Part shown: one piece after another, positions 50,876 to 59,737 of the stretch | Position numbering within the stretch: the first letter of the stretch is position 1 | Layout of the letters: each line of letters begins with the position of its first letter | Assembly (NCBI RefSeq): GCF_031843945.1 | Contig: NZ_JAVTJJ010000013.1 | Span: 3,956-67,955, forward strand | Source: Paracidovorax sp031843945 | GTDB taxonomy: Bacteria; Pseudomonadota; Gammaproteobacteria; Burkholderiales; Burkholderiaceae_C | Reading direction: 5' to 3' | Length of the DNA stretch: 64,000 bases | Translations under genes and position numbers: made by a program | The notes under the pieces: generated by a model | What the model was told of the DNA's origin: nothing | Seen by the model: the letters and a program-made list of their open reading frames with translations, nothing else | Databases searched by the model: none

Positions 50876-51985
50876 TCAGTACCAGGCAGCCAACGCCGCC
50901 GCACGGCGTGCTTCCTGCGCGCTGGCACCAGGAACCCATTCGCGGTAGCCGCAAGCGGCACGCGGCAGAAAATCCAGCAGGGCCAGATGCTGACGCAGCA
51001 CGCGCTGCTGCCGGTGGTCGATGAGCGGATTGAACATGCCAGAACGGCTGAAGAGTTGCAGCGGGTTCTTCTTGATCCAGAGCCATGAGCCCATCTCCAG
51101 CGTCAGCGGCAGAAAGATGCGCCCGGGCTCTTCGCAAGCGCGCATGTACAAGTGATCCCACAGATCACCGTGCGCCAGATAGTTCAGGCTTTGCGGCTCG
51201 ATGAGGTAGCGGTGGTTGCTGTAGGCCTGCATGAAGACTTCCTGCAGCGCATGCAACTCCCCCAGGTGCTTGATAGGTTCGCGCGTGTGGGCGAACGGAA
51301 ACCACAACCGATCGGTCAGCCCGAAACCGGAATGGCAATCCAGCGCCAAGCTGAACTGGCGCGACAGCAATTCGGTTTCCACCACCTCGCAAAGGGCCTG
51401 GCTTTCCGCTTCCATGGGCGCGCCTGCCTGCCCGCAAAACCACGGCAGGCGCGGGCTGATACGTTGCCCACCGATGAGAAACGGCACGCGGTCGTCGGCA
51501 GCAACGGGGGCGTTGCGCATCAAGTCCACGCCATGTGGGTTGGCGCGCGTAGACCACCGCATACCACCGGGGTTGACGATGGGCATGAAAACCAGCCGCA
51601 CCTCTTCCAGCTGCCGGTGCAAAAGTCCGTCCCAGCGCAGCCGGTTCACCACGTTCTGCAAATAGGCGATGACGACCTGAGCGCCAATGCGCTCCAGGCC
51701 GTGGACTCCGCCAAAAAAGCCAACTGCAGGTGCGTCGGGAGCGTCGCTTCCCATGCAAATGGCATAGAGCGGCAGATCCGGCCCCGGCGGCGCAGCGATG
51801 GAGCGCAACATGCGAACCTGCAAGTGCGACGCCCCCTGCTCGATGATGCGTTCCAACGCAATCAGTTCTGGCAACAAAGGAGCATTCACGGGTGGCAGAA
51901 AGTTAGCGAACCGGTCAGAACAAGAAGAGCGGCAATGGTCATCAGGCCTACCCAGAATAGCCCGGGTTGGCCCCTTCCATGCCAT
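50876..51985 (-). CDS. M14-type zinc carboxypeptidase/deacylase
   Basis: A 369-residue protein with the M14 zinc site: GVHGLERIGAQVV (HxxE), the third ligand in LALDCHSGFGLTD, the Asn/Arg substrate site in NPGGMRWSTRANPHGVDLMR, and a Glu in PLTLEMGSWLW in the position of the catalytic residue. It is of the DUF2817/succinylglutamate-desuccinylase-like type that removes terminal residues or acyl groups. The start at 51985 is uncertain because the first 30 residues are not typical and no Shine-Dalgarno is seen; a GTG near residue 33 is an alternative. Confidence 0.85.
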   Translation of the reverse strand: MAWKGPTRAILGRPDDHCRSSCSDRFANFLPPVNAPLLPELIALERIIEQGASHLQVRMLRSIAAPPGPDLPLYAICMGSDAPDAPAVGFFGGVHGLERIGAQVVIAYLQNVVNRLRWDGLLHRQLEEVRLVFMPIVNPGGMRWSTRANPHGVDLMRNAPVAADDRVPFLIGGQRISPRLPWFCGQAGAPMEAESQALCEVVETELLSRQFSLALDCHSGFGLTDRLWFPFAHTREPIKHLGELHALQEVFMQAYSNHRYLIEPQSLNYLAHGDLWDHLYMRACEEPGRIFLPLTLEMGSWLWIKKNPLQLFSRSGMFNPLIDHRQQRVLRQHLALLDFLPRAACGYREWVPGASAQEARRAAALAAWY

Positions 51986-52056
51986 GGCCTACGCAGCTGC
52001 GGGGTCACTGGCCGCGGACTTCAAACTGACATGAAAGCCGTGCAAGCTTCTGCCGC

Positions 52057-52221
52057 ATGGCGACTTATGTTTCTCACCGCAAACCCTCGGTCAAACGTCG
52101 GCTCATCGCTGCCGGCGCCATCTGCATGGGCATGGCGGCAGGCTTGCTGGAGTGCATTGCGCTGCTGCGCTCGCAGCGGCTGGCGCGCGGCGGCAGCACA
52201 GCGAATCTTCCTTGGCATTGA
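52057..52221 (+). CDS. Small membrane protein (54 residues)
   Basis: MATYVSHRKPSVKRRLIAAG, AICMGMAAGLLECIALLRSQ, RLARGGSTANLPWH: a positively charged N terminus, one transmembrane helix (about 16-37) and a basic tail. It fills the otherwise empty 51986-52354 gap. Codon use is like the surrounding genes. There is no strong Shine-Dalgarno (only a weak CTGCCGC-type leader). Function unknown. Confidence 0.5.
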   Translation: MATYVSHRKPSVKRRLIAAGAICMGMAAGLLECIALLRSQRLARGGSTANLPWH

Positions 52222-52354
52222 TACAGGCTGCGCCGCCTCGACTTTGGCGAGGCGCACTGAACTAAAGATGGCGACCGTGTCTGGGCCGGGACAAGAAATC
52301 GCAAGCCAGGCGAAACCTGCCCGCAGCGGGCGGCCGCATGCCAGAATTTAGGCC

Positions 52355-53566
52355 ATGCAAGCCCATACCGCCTACGTGGCCCAGGCCGCCGCAGTGCAGG
52401 CGCCGCGCCCCCCTGAAAACGTCGCCATGCCGACGCTGTACCGTGCTGCGCTCGGCTCGCAGCACGCAGAGCGCTATCTGGTCTTCTTCCAGCGTCAGGA
52501 CGACGCGGGCCGCACCTTGCCGGGATGGAACGCCGCAGCGGCTTTCTTCACGCTGGGCTGGATGGTGTTTCGGCAGTTATGGGCGCCAGCCCTGGTCTAT
52601 GTGGCCGCTCTGGAAGGCGTGGCGCTGCTGCTGTTCGCGCTGGGCCATCAGTGGCTGGCTTTGCCACTGCCCATTCTGGGTGGAGTGGCGCTGGCATTCT
52701 TTGGTGCAGCCTGCGTATTGCCCGGCCTGTATGGCGACGCGGCGATGCACGCGGAAGTGCGCAAGAAGATCACACGTGCGCTGTCGGCTTCGGCCAACCT
52801 GCCCCAGGCCGCCGAGTTGCTGGCACGTCAGGCGCCCCCACGGCGGCGGCTGGCCTGGGTGGTGGGCGTGCATGTGGCACTGGCGATTGCGGCACTGTCG
52901 CTGTGGCTGGCTTTTCCCGCCAGCTTCCGACCGGACTCGGGAATCGGTGTGGCAAGCCAGCAAACTCCGGTACCCGCAGCGCCAACCTCGTCTGCAGCGG
53001 CCACAGCGGCAGCCCCCACTTCAACATCCATTGCGGCAGCTCCATCATCCGCTTCGGACGAAACACCAGAAGCACTGTCATCGGCGGCAACGATGGCAAG
53101 CGCGCCGGCCCCCTTGCCACCGAGTTCGACGGCGGTGCCAGCGCCCGCTGCCGCACCGCTGCCCGGCGCTGCTGAGCGAACAGCACCGGCCAGTTCAGTA
53201 GCTACCACGTCATCCGCAGCCCGGCCCAGCCGCAGCGAGCCCATGAACCGCACAACAACACGCCCCAGCGCCGTAGCCGTCGGCACGGCACGTGCCAAGG
53301 CCAGCGCCGCCGCCGCGCCGGCCGAGCCGCCGCGCCGCCAGCTCTATATCAATGCCGGCCTCTTCGGCGACGCTGACAACGCACGCCGGGCGCATGCCAT
53401 GCTGCGCGAAGCCGGACTGCCCGCCTCGACTACACAGGTCAAATCGAGCAGCGGACGCACGCTGACTCGCGTGCGCGCCGGCCCGTTCGCGTCGACCTCG
53501 GAGGCCAACGCAGCCGTGGCGCAAGTCCAGCTGCTGGGGCTGGAGGCAGCACCCGCACAGAAGTGA
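52355..53566 (+). CDS. Membrane protein with C-terminal SPOR domain
   Basis: A 403-residue protein. Residues 25-140 are a DUF2628-like region with several helices (GWNAAAAFFTLGWMVFRQLW, LVYVAALEGVALLLFALGHQ, LALPLPILGGVALAFFGAAC). A further helix is at about 165-190, then a long Ala/Pro/Ser-rich periplasmic linker (200-320), and a SPOR domain at the end (RQLYINAGLFGDADNARRAH, TRVRAGPFASTSEANAAV). SPOR domains bind denuded glycan strands at the division septum. Stalk length is typical of envelope-spanning proteins. Confidence 0.88.
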   Translation: MQAHTAYVAQAAAVQAPRPPENVAMPTLYRAALGSQHAERYLVFFQRQDDAGRTLPGWNAAAAFFTLGWMVFRQLWAPALVYVAALEGVALLLFALGHQWLALPLPILGGVALAFFGAACVLPGLYGDAAMHAEVRKKITRALSASANLPQAAELLARQAPPRRRLAWVVGVHVALAIAALSLWLAFPASFRPDSGIGVASQQTPVPAAPTSSAAATAAAPTSTSIAAAPSSASDETPEALSSAATMASAPAPLPPSSTAVPAPAAAPLPGAAERTAPASSVATTSSAARPSRSEPMNRTTTRPSAVAVGTARAKASAAAAPAEPPRRQLYINAGLFGDADNARRAHAMLREAGLPASTTQVKSSSGRTLTRVRAGPFASTSEANAAVAQVQLLGLEAAPAQK

Positions 53567-53680
53567 TGCGGCGGCCGGTGGGCTCACCGCCTCGCCGGGC
53601 TCGTTACCACTGGTGACGGCGGCCGACAAGCGCTGCGCTAAGGTCACCCCTTTGTCCTGATGATCACGGAGCAGATTTCC

Positions 53681-54010
53681 ATGCGTTTTTCACCCACGGC
53701 TTTCCCCCTCGCCGCGCTGGCCCTGTTGGCGGGCTGTTCCTCGACGGGCCCCTTCGGCACGCCCAGTTCCCAGCCCGTGTTGGGTGGATCCACCGCGCCG
53801 GTGGGCGGGCTGTGCGACGCGCAGCCTGCGCAGTCGTTCGTGGGCCAGAACAGCACGGCCAAGGTGGTGGAAGACGCACGCGTCAAGTCAGGCGCGAACA
53901 TGGCGCGCGTGCTGCGGCCGGGCCAGATGATCACCAAGGAATACAGCACCCAGCGGCTGAATCTGGAGGTGGATGCCACTGGCCGCATCGTGGCGGTGCG
54001 CTGCGGCTGA
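53681..54010 (+). CDS. I78-family peptidase inhibitor-like lipoprotein
   Basis: A 109-residue lipoprotein with a lipobox (ALALLAGC|SSTG) and the I78 pattern: CDAQPAQSFVGQNSTAKVVE, DARVKSGANMARVLRPGQMI and LNLEVDATGRIVAVRCG, with two Cys likely to form a disulphide. I78 proteins are serine-protease inhibitors of the potato-inhibitor-I-like fold; many bacterial copies are uncharacterised. GGAG is 9 nt before the ATG at 53681. It stands alone, convergent with hemW. Confidence 0.88.
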   Translation: MRFSPTAFPLAALALLAGCSSTGPFGTPSSQPVLGGSTAPVGGLCDAQPAQSFVGQNSTAKVVEDARVKSGANMARVLRPGQMITKEYSTQRLNLEVDATGRIVAVRCG

Positions 54011-54034
54011 CAACTCCAGCGCAGGCGGCGCCGC

Positions 54035-55285
54035 TCAGTCTGCGAGAAACAGCTCCTGCAGATCGCTGAGAAAGTCGAAGCCGCGCTCGGTGGGCCGCAC
54101 ATGGCCCGCCTCACGTGTAATCAGCCCCTTGCGCTCGGCCTCGTCCAACCCCCGGCCAATGGCAGTCTGCGGCAGGCCTGTGCGTTCCATGAACTGCTGC
54201 AACGCAAAGCCCTCCCGCAGGCGCAGCGCGTTCAGCATGTATTCGAATGGCAAGTCGGTGCGGCGCACGTCCGCATCTTGCGCGATGGCGTGGCCCGCCA
54301 GCGCACCGTCCATGTAGCGGCGCGGATCGCGCAGCCGCACCTGCCGCACGATGCGATGCGCGAAGCTCAGCTTGCTGTGCGCGCCCGCCCCGATGCCCAG
54401 ATAGTCGCCGTACTGCCAGTAGTTGGTGTTGTGCACGCACGCATGGCCGCTTTGGGCATAGGCGGACACCTCGTAGCGCTGCATGCCCGCCGCGCCGGTC
54501 AGCTCGGTAATGCGGTCGAGCATGGCGTAGGCCAGGTCGTCTTCCGGCACGGCCGGCGGGTACTTGGCGAAGTAGGTGTTGGGCTCGATGGTCAGGTGGT
54601 AGATGGAAATGTGCGGCGGTGACAGCGCCAGTGCGGTGCGCATGTCCTGCTCCAAGTCGGCCATCGTCTGCCCGGGCAGCGCATACATGATGTCGAGATT
54701 GAAGGTGTCGAACGCGTCGCGCGCCTCTTCGACCGCGGCCAGCGCCTGGGCGCTGTCGTGCACGCGGCCCAGCGCCTGCAGAAAGCGGTCGTCGAAGCTC
54801 TGCACACCGACGGACAGCCGTGTGACGCCAGCCGCCCGGTAGGCGCGGAAACGGTCTTTTTCGAAGGTGCCGGGGTTGGCCTCCAGCGTGATCTCGCAAT
54901 TGGCCTCCAGCCGCAGCCGGGCGCGCAGGTCGCCCAGCAGCCGGTCGATGGAGCGTGGCGAGAACAGGCTGGGCGTGCCTCCGCCAATGAAGATGCTGTG
55001 CACCGTGCGGCCCCAGATCAGCGGCAGCGCGGCCTCCAGGTCGGCCATCAGCGCATCGAGATAACGCTCTTCGGGCAGCGCGTCTGCGCCGGCGCGCGCC
55101 TCGTGCGAATTGAAGTCGCAGTACGGGCATTTCTTCAGGCACCACGGCAAGTGCACGTACAGCGACAGCGGCGGCAGGCTGGACAGTTGCAGCAGCCCCG
55201 GGCGCATGTAGTGCAGCACGCCCTGCAACGCGGCAGGCTCGCCCTCGGCGACAGGGCCTTCGGAAGCAATGATGGGAATGGACAC
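54035..55285 (-). CDS. hemW: Radical SAM haem chaperone HemW-like protein
   Basis: A 416-residue radical-SAM protein of the HemW group. The cluster motif is HLPWCLKKCPYC (CxxxCxxC), then IFIGGGTPSLFS, EANPGTFE, RLSVGVQSF and a HemW C-terminal domain (NTNYWQYGDYLGIGAGAHSK). HemW binds haem and delivers it to membrane haemoproteins, unlike HemN; the distinction is inferred from the short N terminus. The start shown is a GTG at 55285; an ATG at 55207 (MRPGLLQLSSLPPLSLYVHL) is a good alternative. It lies 15 bp after rdgB on the same strand. Confidence 0.93.
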   Translation of the reverse strand: MSIPIIASEGPVAEGEPAALQGVLHYMRPGLLQLSSLPPLSLYVHLPWCLKKCPYCDFNSHEARAGADALPEERYLDALMADLEAALPLIWGRTVHSIFIGGGTPSLFSPRSIDRLLGDLRARLRLEANCEITLEANPGTFEKDRFRAYRAAGVTRLSVGVQSFDDRFLQALGRVHDSAQALAAVEEARDAFDTFNLDIMYALPGQTMADLEQDMRTALALSPPHISIYHLTIEPNTYFAKYPPAVPEDDLAYAMLDRITELTGAAGMQRYEVSAYAQSGHACVHNTNYWQYGDYLGIGAGAHSKLSFAHRIVRQVRLRDPRRYMDGALAGHAIAQDADVRRTDLPFEYMLNALRLREGFALQQFMERTGLPQTAIGRGLDEAERKGLITREAGHVRPTERGFDFLSDLQELFLAD

Positions 55286-55300
55286 GTGCGAAGCCCCGAC

Positions 55301-55900
55301 TTAGAACCAGCGCTCGCGCATCAGCGCCAGCATCTGCTGCGCACTGCGGCCACGATGGCTATGGGCATTTTTTACGTCCACGGGCAACTCGGCAAAGGTG
55401 GCGCCGAATTCGGGAATGAACATGATCGGATCGAAACCGAAGCCATTGCTGCCGCGACGCTCGCTCGAGATTTCGCCGGCCACGCGGCCGACGGCGATGA
55501 GTGGCTCCGGGTCTTGCGGGCTGCGGACCGCTACCAAGGTGCTGACCATGGCGGCACGGCGGTCGTCGATACCGGCCATCTGCTCTAGCAAGGCACGCAC
55601 GTTGGTGTCGTCGCCCTTTTCGTAGCCGAACTGCGTGGCGTAATGCGCCGTCTGCACACCCGGCAGACCGCCGAAGGCGTGCACGCACAGGCCGGCGTCG
55701 TCGGCCAGCGCGGGCAGGCCGGTGTGCTGCGCGGCAAAGCGGGCCTTGGCCAGGGCGTTTTCCACGAAGGTGTGGAAGGGCTCTTCCGCCTCGCCTACGC
55801 CGAGGTCAGCCTGCCGCACCAGTTCGACGCCCAGCGGCGCCAGCATGGATTGCAGTTCGGCCAGCTTGCCGCGGTTGTTGGATGCGAGAACAAGTTTCAT
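55301..55900 (-). CDS. rdgB: XTP/dITP pyrophosphatase (RdgB/HAM1)
   Basis: A 199-residue NTPase: MKLVLASNNRGKLAELQSML, EPFHTFVENALAKARFAAQH, LPALADDAGLCVHAFGG, GSNGFGFDPIMFIPEFG and TFAELPVDVKNAHSHRGRS. It removes ITP and XTP from nucleotide pools. The ATG at 55900 is used rather than a TTG two codons earlier. The rph gene lies directly upstream, separated by a repeat, and hemW follows. Confidence 0.97.
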   Translation of the reverse strand: MKLVLASNNRGKLAELQSMLAPLGVELVRQADLGVGEAEEPFHTFVENALAKARFAAQHTGLPALADDAGLCVHAFGGLPGVQTAHYATQFGYEKGDDTNVRALLEQMAGIDDRRAAMVSTLVAVRSPQDPEPLIAVGRVAGEISSERRGSNGFGFDPIMFIPEFGATFAELPVDVKNAHSHRGRSAQQMLALMRERWF

Positions 55901-55903
55901 AGT

Positions 55904-55963
55904 CAAATAGGCCTCTAGCGCTTTACCATCAAGCGTCAGTAGCTATTATTTCAATAGCGATTG
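55904..55963. repeat. Dispersed repeat copy spanning the rph stop and the rph-rdgB gap
   Basis: CAAATAGGCCTCTAGCGCTT, TACCATCAAGCGTCAGTAGC and TATTATTTCAATAGCGATTG make up a complete copy. The copy supplies the last codons (..QSLLK) and the stop of rph on the minus strand, so it overlaps the coding region by about 18 bp. Confidence 0.85.
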
Positions 55964-56692
55964 CTGCTGCAGCACTACCAGATCGGCCACGCCCTTTTCG
56001 GCCAGCGCCAGCAGGCGGTCCATCTCCTGGCGCGAGAAAGCCGCGCCCTCGGCCGTGCCCTGCACCTCCACGAAGTGGCCCACCCCATCCTTGTTTATGG
56101 TCATGACGACGTTCATGTCGGTGTCGCAGGCCACGTCTTCCACATACTCCAGATCGAGCACCGGTGTCCCCTGCACGATGCCCACCGAGATCGCCGCCAG
56201 CGGCGCGGTGATGGGCGACACAGCCAGCTTGCCGGACGCGATCAGCGTGGCGACTGCGTCCTGCGCAGCAACCCAGGCGCCGGTGATGGCGGCCGTGCGC
56301 GTGCCGCCGTCGGCCTGGATGACGTCGCAGTCCAGCTGAATCGTGCGCTCGCCCAGCGCCTTGAGGTCGAACACCGCGCGCAGGCTGCGGCCGATGAGGC
56401 GCTGGATCTCTTGTGTGCGGCCGTTCTGCTTGCCGCGCGCGGCCTCGCGGTCGCTGCGGGTGTGGGTGGAGCGCGGCAGCATGCCGTATTCCGCCGTCAC
56501 CCAGCCTTCGCCGCTGCCGCGCTTGTGCGAGGGTACGCGCTCTTCCACCGAGGCGGTGCACAGCACCTTGGTGTTGCCGAATTCAATCAGTACCGATCCC
56601 TCGGCATGCATGGTGTAGTGGCGCGTGATGCGCACCGGGCGCAACTGGTCGACGGCGCGGCCGCCGGGGCGAGTGTGTGTAGCGGTGGTCAT
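55946..56692 (-). CDS. rph: Ribonuclease PH
   Basis: A 248-residue RNase PH: RPVRITRHYTMHAEGSVLIE, FGNTKVLCTASVEERVP, GWVTAEYGMLPRSTHTRSDR, RTQEIQRLIGRSLRAV, LDCDVIQADGGTRTAAITGA and DVACDTDMNVVM. It phosphorolytically trims tRNA 3' ends. The ATG at 56692 starts MTTATHTRPGGRAVDQ; an earlier frame is not conserved. The C-terminal QQSLLK is encoded by the dispersed repeat. It is upstream of rdgB on the same strand and close to the PP2C gene (99 bp). Confidence 0.97.
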   Translation of the reverse strand: MTTATHTRPGGRAVDQLRPVRITRHYTMHAEGSVLIEFGNTKVLCTASVEERVPSHKRGSGEGWVTAEYGMLPRSTHTRSDREAARGKQNGRTQEIQRLIGRSLRAVFDLKALGERTIQLDCDVIQADGGTRTAAITGAWVAAQDAVATLIASGKLAVSPITAPLAAISVGIVQGTPVLDLEYVEDVACDTDMNVVMTINKDGVGHFVEVQGTAEGAAFSRQEMDRLLALAEKGVADLVVLQQQSLLK

Positions 56693-56791
56693 GAGCGGAA
56701 TCTTTAAAAGAGAAAAGGACGGGATCGCTGCCGTGCGCGCCCTTGGCGAGCACCGCGCCTCCTGAAGACGCACGGCAAGGCGCACAGGTTT

Positions 56792-57703
56792 TCAGGCTCT
56801 GCGTGCAGCCGAGCGCCGGATGGCCTCGTTGATCTCCGCAATCGAGCGCTCAATCGCCTCGTCGTCCAGATCGTCTGGATCATCCATAAAGCCGTCGGGC
56901 GGGCCGCCCTGGATGGTGGAGGCGAACACGTCGTCGCTGATGCCGTCGGTGCTGATGCCCTGCGTGGAATCGAAGGTGTCCGGCGTTTCCCATTCCATGG
57001 CGACGACAGTCACGTTGTCGCTGGAGCTGCCGGCTTTGCGCAGCGCATCTTCGACCAGATCGGGCACCGAGCTGGAAACGGGCTGGCGCCCGAGCTGGCG
57101 CGCGATGTCGGCGTCTTCCAGCGTGCCCCACAGGCCGTCGGAACACAGCAGCATGCGGTCGCCCTGCTCCAGCACGATGGGGCCGGCAATGTCGTAGATC
57201 GGTTTGGTGGGAGAGCCCAGGCAGGTGAACAGCACATTGCGGTTGACGTGTTCCAGCGCAGGTACCGGCGCGTTGCGCAGCTCAAGATAGGAATGGTCGC
57301 GCGTGCGCGTGAGCAATTCGCCACCGCGTACCAGATACAGGCGCGAATCGCCGCAGTGAATCCAGCAGGCCCGGCCGGCCTGCACCACGGCCGCCACCAG
57401 CGTGGTGCGGGGCGTGTCGATCATGCCGCGGTCGCTGGCATAGCGCAGCACCTGGTGGTGTGCGGCCAGCAAGGCTGACGAGAGGAATTCCTGTACGTCG
57501 GCCAGCGCAGGCTTGGCCTCACGCTGAAACAGAGCAGATACCGTCTGGATGGCGATCTGCGCGGCGACTTCGCCTTCGGGATGGCCGCCCATGCCGTCGG
57601 CCAGCACGAACAGGCCCGATTCCCGCGTGTAGCAATAGCCCATGCGGTCCTCGTTCTTTTCGCGACCGCCGCGCCGGCTGATCTGAAAAACCGAGAACTT
57701 CAT
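56792..57703 (-). CDS. PP2C-type serine/threonine phosphatase
   Basis: A 303-residue PPM phosphatase: KNEDRMGYCY, VLADGMGGHPEGEVAAQIAI, TTLVAAVVQAGRACWIHCGD, SRLYLVRGG, DHSYLE, LLCSDGLWGTLED and SDNVTVVAMEW, covering the metal-binding Asp residues. A C-terminal tail (about 240-303) is acidic (DDPDDLDDEAIERSIAEINE). Its ATG overlaps the stop of the kinase gene (57700-58716), so the two enzymes are made together and probably act as a reversible phosphorylation pair. Confidence 0.95.
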   Translation of the reverse strand: MKFSVFQISRRGGREKNEDRMGYCYTRESGLFVLADGMGGHPEGEVAAQIAIQTVSALFQREAKPALADVQEFLSSALLAAHHQVLRYASDRGMIDTPRTTLVAAVVQAGRACWIHCGDSRLYLVRGGELLTRTRDHSYLELRNAPVPALEHVNRNVLFTCLGSPTKPIYDIAGPIVLEQGDRMLLCSDGLWGTLEDADIARQLGRQPVSSSVPDLVEDALRKAGSSSDNVTVVAMEWETPDTFDSTQGISTDGISDDVFASTIQGGPPDGFMDDPDDLDDEAIERSIAEINEAIRRSAARRA

Positions 57704-58716
57704 TTCGGCTTTCCACCGATGCGGGTCGCCTCGCCCATTTTCTGCACGTTCTTCTTGGTGTCGGCCACCAGGGTGTCGAGCTGCAGGCGCATCTTTTCGC
57801 CCATACTGAGCTTGGTATAGCGGCGCTCGCCTTCACGGCTGAGTTCCTTTTGCAGCGCGAACACCGACTGCGGGCGCGAGAGCGGATCGAGCGCCATGCA
57901 CCATTCGACGACTTCGATCAGATTGTCGGAATAGACGCCGCGCAGTTTGGTGAGCGACAGGGCCAGACGATCCTTGTCGGTGCGCTGCGGCGCCTCGTTC
58001 GGCGGAAAACCCTGCATGCAGGCGTAGATGCAGGCGCCGATGGCATAGATGTCGGTCCAAGGGCCCATCTGCGAATCACGCCGGTACATCTCGGGCGCCG
58101 CGAAGCCGGGCGTGTACATAGGGCGAATGAAGTTGCCTTCTTTGGAAAGCACCTCGCGCGCCGCGCCGAAGTCGATCAACACCGCCTTGTTGTCGTCGGT
58201 GATGAAGATGTTGGCCGGTTTGATATCCAGATGCAGCATCTTGTGCTGGTGCACGATGCGCAAGCCACGCAGCACCTCGTCAAACAGCGAACGGATGGTG
58301 GATTCGCGGAAAACCTTCTGGGTCTTCAAATCGCGGGCCGTGATGATGAAGTCCTGCAGGGTGGCACCCTCCAGGTAGTTCATCACCATGTAGACGGTTT
58401 CGTTCTCGCGAAAGAAATTCAGCACGCTCACCACGGAGGCATGCGAAATCTGGGCGAGGGAGCGGCCCTCTTCGAAAAAGCTCTTGAGCCCCAGGCGGTA
58501 GAGCGACAGCTTCTCGGGCGGCACCTTGGGCAGCAACTCGCCAGGCTCGCGCGTGGCCAGTGATGACGGAAGGTATTCTTTGATGGCGACCTGCTGGCCG
58601 TCGGGGTCGGTGGCCAGATAGACCACGCCAAAGCCGCCGGCAGACACGCGCCTGATGACGCGGTATCCGCCAATAGAGGTTTCAGGGGGCAAGGGTGCCG
58701 GCTTGATCTTTGACAT
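57700..58716 (-). CDS. Serine/threonine protein kinase
   Basis: A 338-residue Hanks-type kinase: GGYRVIRRVSAGGFGVVYLA (Gly loop), QVAIKEYLPSSLA (ATP Lys), MLHLDIKPANIFI (catalytic loop), VLIDFGAAREVL (DFG) and PGFAAPEMYR (APE). No transmembrane helix or extracellular sensor is seen, so it is a soluble kinase. It overlaps the following PP2C phosphatase gene by ATGA. The start is the ATG at 58716 (MSKIKPAPLPPE); the reading frame continues upstream into the yicC region but without kinase homology. Confidence 0.95.
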   Translation of the reverse strand: MSKIKPAPLPPETSIGGYRVIRRVSAGGFGVVYLATDPDGQQVAIKEYLPSSLATREPGELLPKVPPEKLSLYRLGLKSFFEEGRSLAQISHASVVSVLNFFRENETVYMVMNYLEGATLQDFIITARDLKTQKVFRESTIRSLFDEVLRGLRIVHQHKMLHLDIKPANIFITDDNKAVLIDFGAAREVLSKEGNFIRPMYTPGFAAPEMYRRDSQMGPWTDIYAIGACIYACMQGFPPNEAPQRTDKDRLALSLTKLRGVYSDNLIEVVEWCMALDPLSRPQSVFALQKELSREGERRYTKLSMGEKMRLQLDTLVADTKKNVQKMGEATRIGGKPK

Positions 58717-58791
58717 ATTCTGCGAAGAAGACTCGGGCACGAAACGGAACCGGGATAATCGCCTTTTTTGCAAGCAACCACCGAAAGTCCC

Positions 58792-59700
58792 ATGGCAGTT
58801 TACAGCATGACCGGATACGCCAGCGCCCAGCACGGCGCCTCTGTGGCGGGCGCCGAATCCGAGGCGCTCACGCGCCGCCTGGGTCTGGAAATCCGCTCCG
58901 TCAACAGCCGTTTTCTGGACTTGTCGTTCCGGTTGTCCGACGAGCTTCGCTCCCAGGAACCGGCCCTGCGCGCCCTGCTGACCGCCAAGCTCAAGCGGGG
59001 CAAGGTCGAGGTGCGCGCCTTCATTGAAAACGCTGATGCGGGCACCCTGCCCGACCCGGCGCCACGCCTGCTGCAGCGGCTCAATAGCCTGCAAGACGCG
59101 GTGAAAGCCTGGCTGCCTGAGGCAGCACCGCTCAGCGTGGCAGACGCCCTGCGCCTTTGCTCCAACATTTCAAGTTCTTCGGAAGATTGGGCGCAAGCAG
59201 TGCCCGCACTGGCCGACCAAACATTGAAAGAGTTGCTGGCCGCACGTGAGCGCGAAGGCAAGCGCCTGGCCACCATGCTGCAGGATCGCCTGGGGCAGTT
59301 GCGGGCATTGTCCCAACAAGCAGTGCCGTTGGTGCCGCAACTGGTCGAACAGCAACGCCAGCGGTTTCTGGAGCGCTGGAGCGAAGCGCTCGGCGCGGCT
59401 GAAGGCAATGTGAACGCCGAAGCCGCACGAGACCGCGCGCTGACCGAGGCCACCGCCTTCGCCATCCGCATCGACGTGGCCGAAGAAGTCACACGGCTGC
59501 AATCGCATCTGGATGAAATCGAGCGGCTGCTGAAAAAGGGCGGCGAGATCGGCAAGCGCCTGGACTTCCTTATTCAGGAATTGCACCGCGAGGCCAACAC
59601 ACTGGGTTCGAAGTCGGCCGCACTGGAACTGACACGCATCAGCGTGGACATGAAAGTGCTGATCGAGCAGATGCGCGAGCAGGTGCAGAACATCGAGTGA
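58792..59700 (+). CDS. yicC: YicC/YloC family endoribonuclease
   Basis: A 302-residue YicC: MAVYSMTGYASAQHGA, RLGLEIRSVNSRFLDLSFRL, LLTAKLKRGKVEVRAF, DVAEEVTRLQSHLDEIERLL, KKGGEIGKRLDFLIQELHRE and ANTLGSKSAALELTRISVDM. YicC-like proteins are RNases; in E. coli YicC was linked to small-RNA turnover. Location immediately before gmk and rpoZ is the standard proteobacterial arrangement. It is divergent from the kinase gene. Confidence 0.96.
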   Translation: MAVYSMTGYASAQHGASVAGAESEALTRRLGLEIRSVNSRFLDLSFRLSDELRSQEPALRALLTAKLKRGKVEVRAFIENADAGTLPDPAPRLLQRLNSLQDAVKAWLPEAAPLSVADALRLCSNISSSSEDWAQAVPALADQTLKELLAAREREGKRLATMLQDRLGQLRALSQQAVPLVPQLVEQQRQRFLERWSEALGAAEGNVNAEAARDRALTEATAFAIRIDVAEEVTRLQSHLDEIERLLKKGGEIGKRLDFLIQELHREANTLGSKSAALELTRISVDMKVLIEQMREQVQNIE

Positions 59701-59737
59701 TAATTTCAGTTTTGATAGCAGCAAGCGCAGACTCCGT

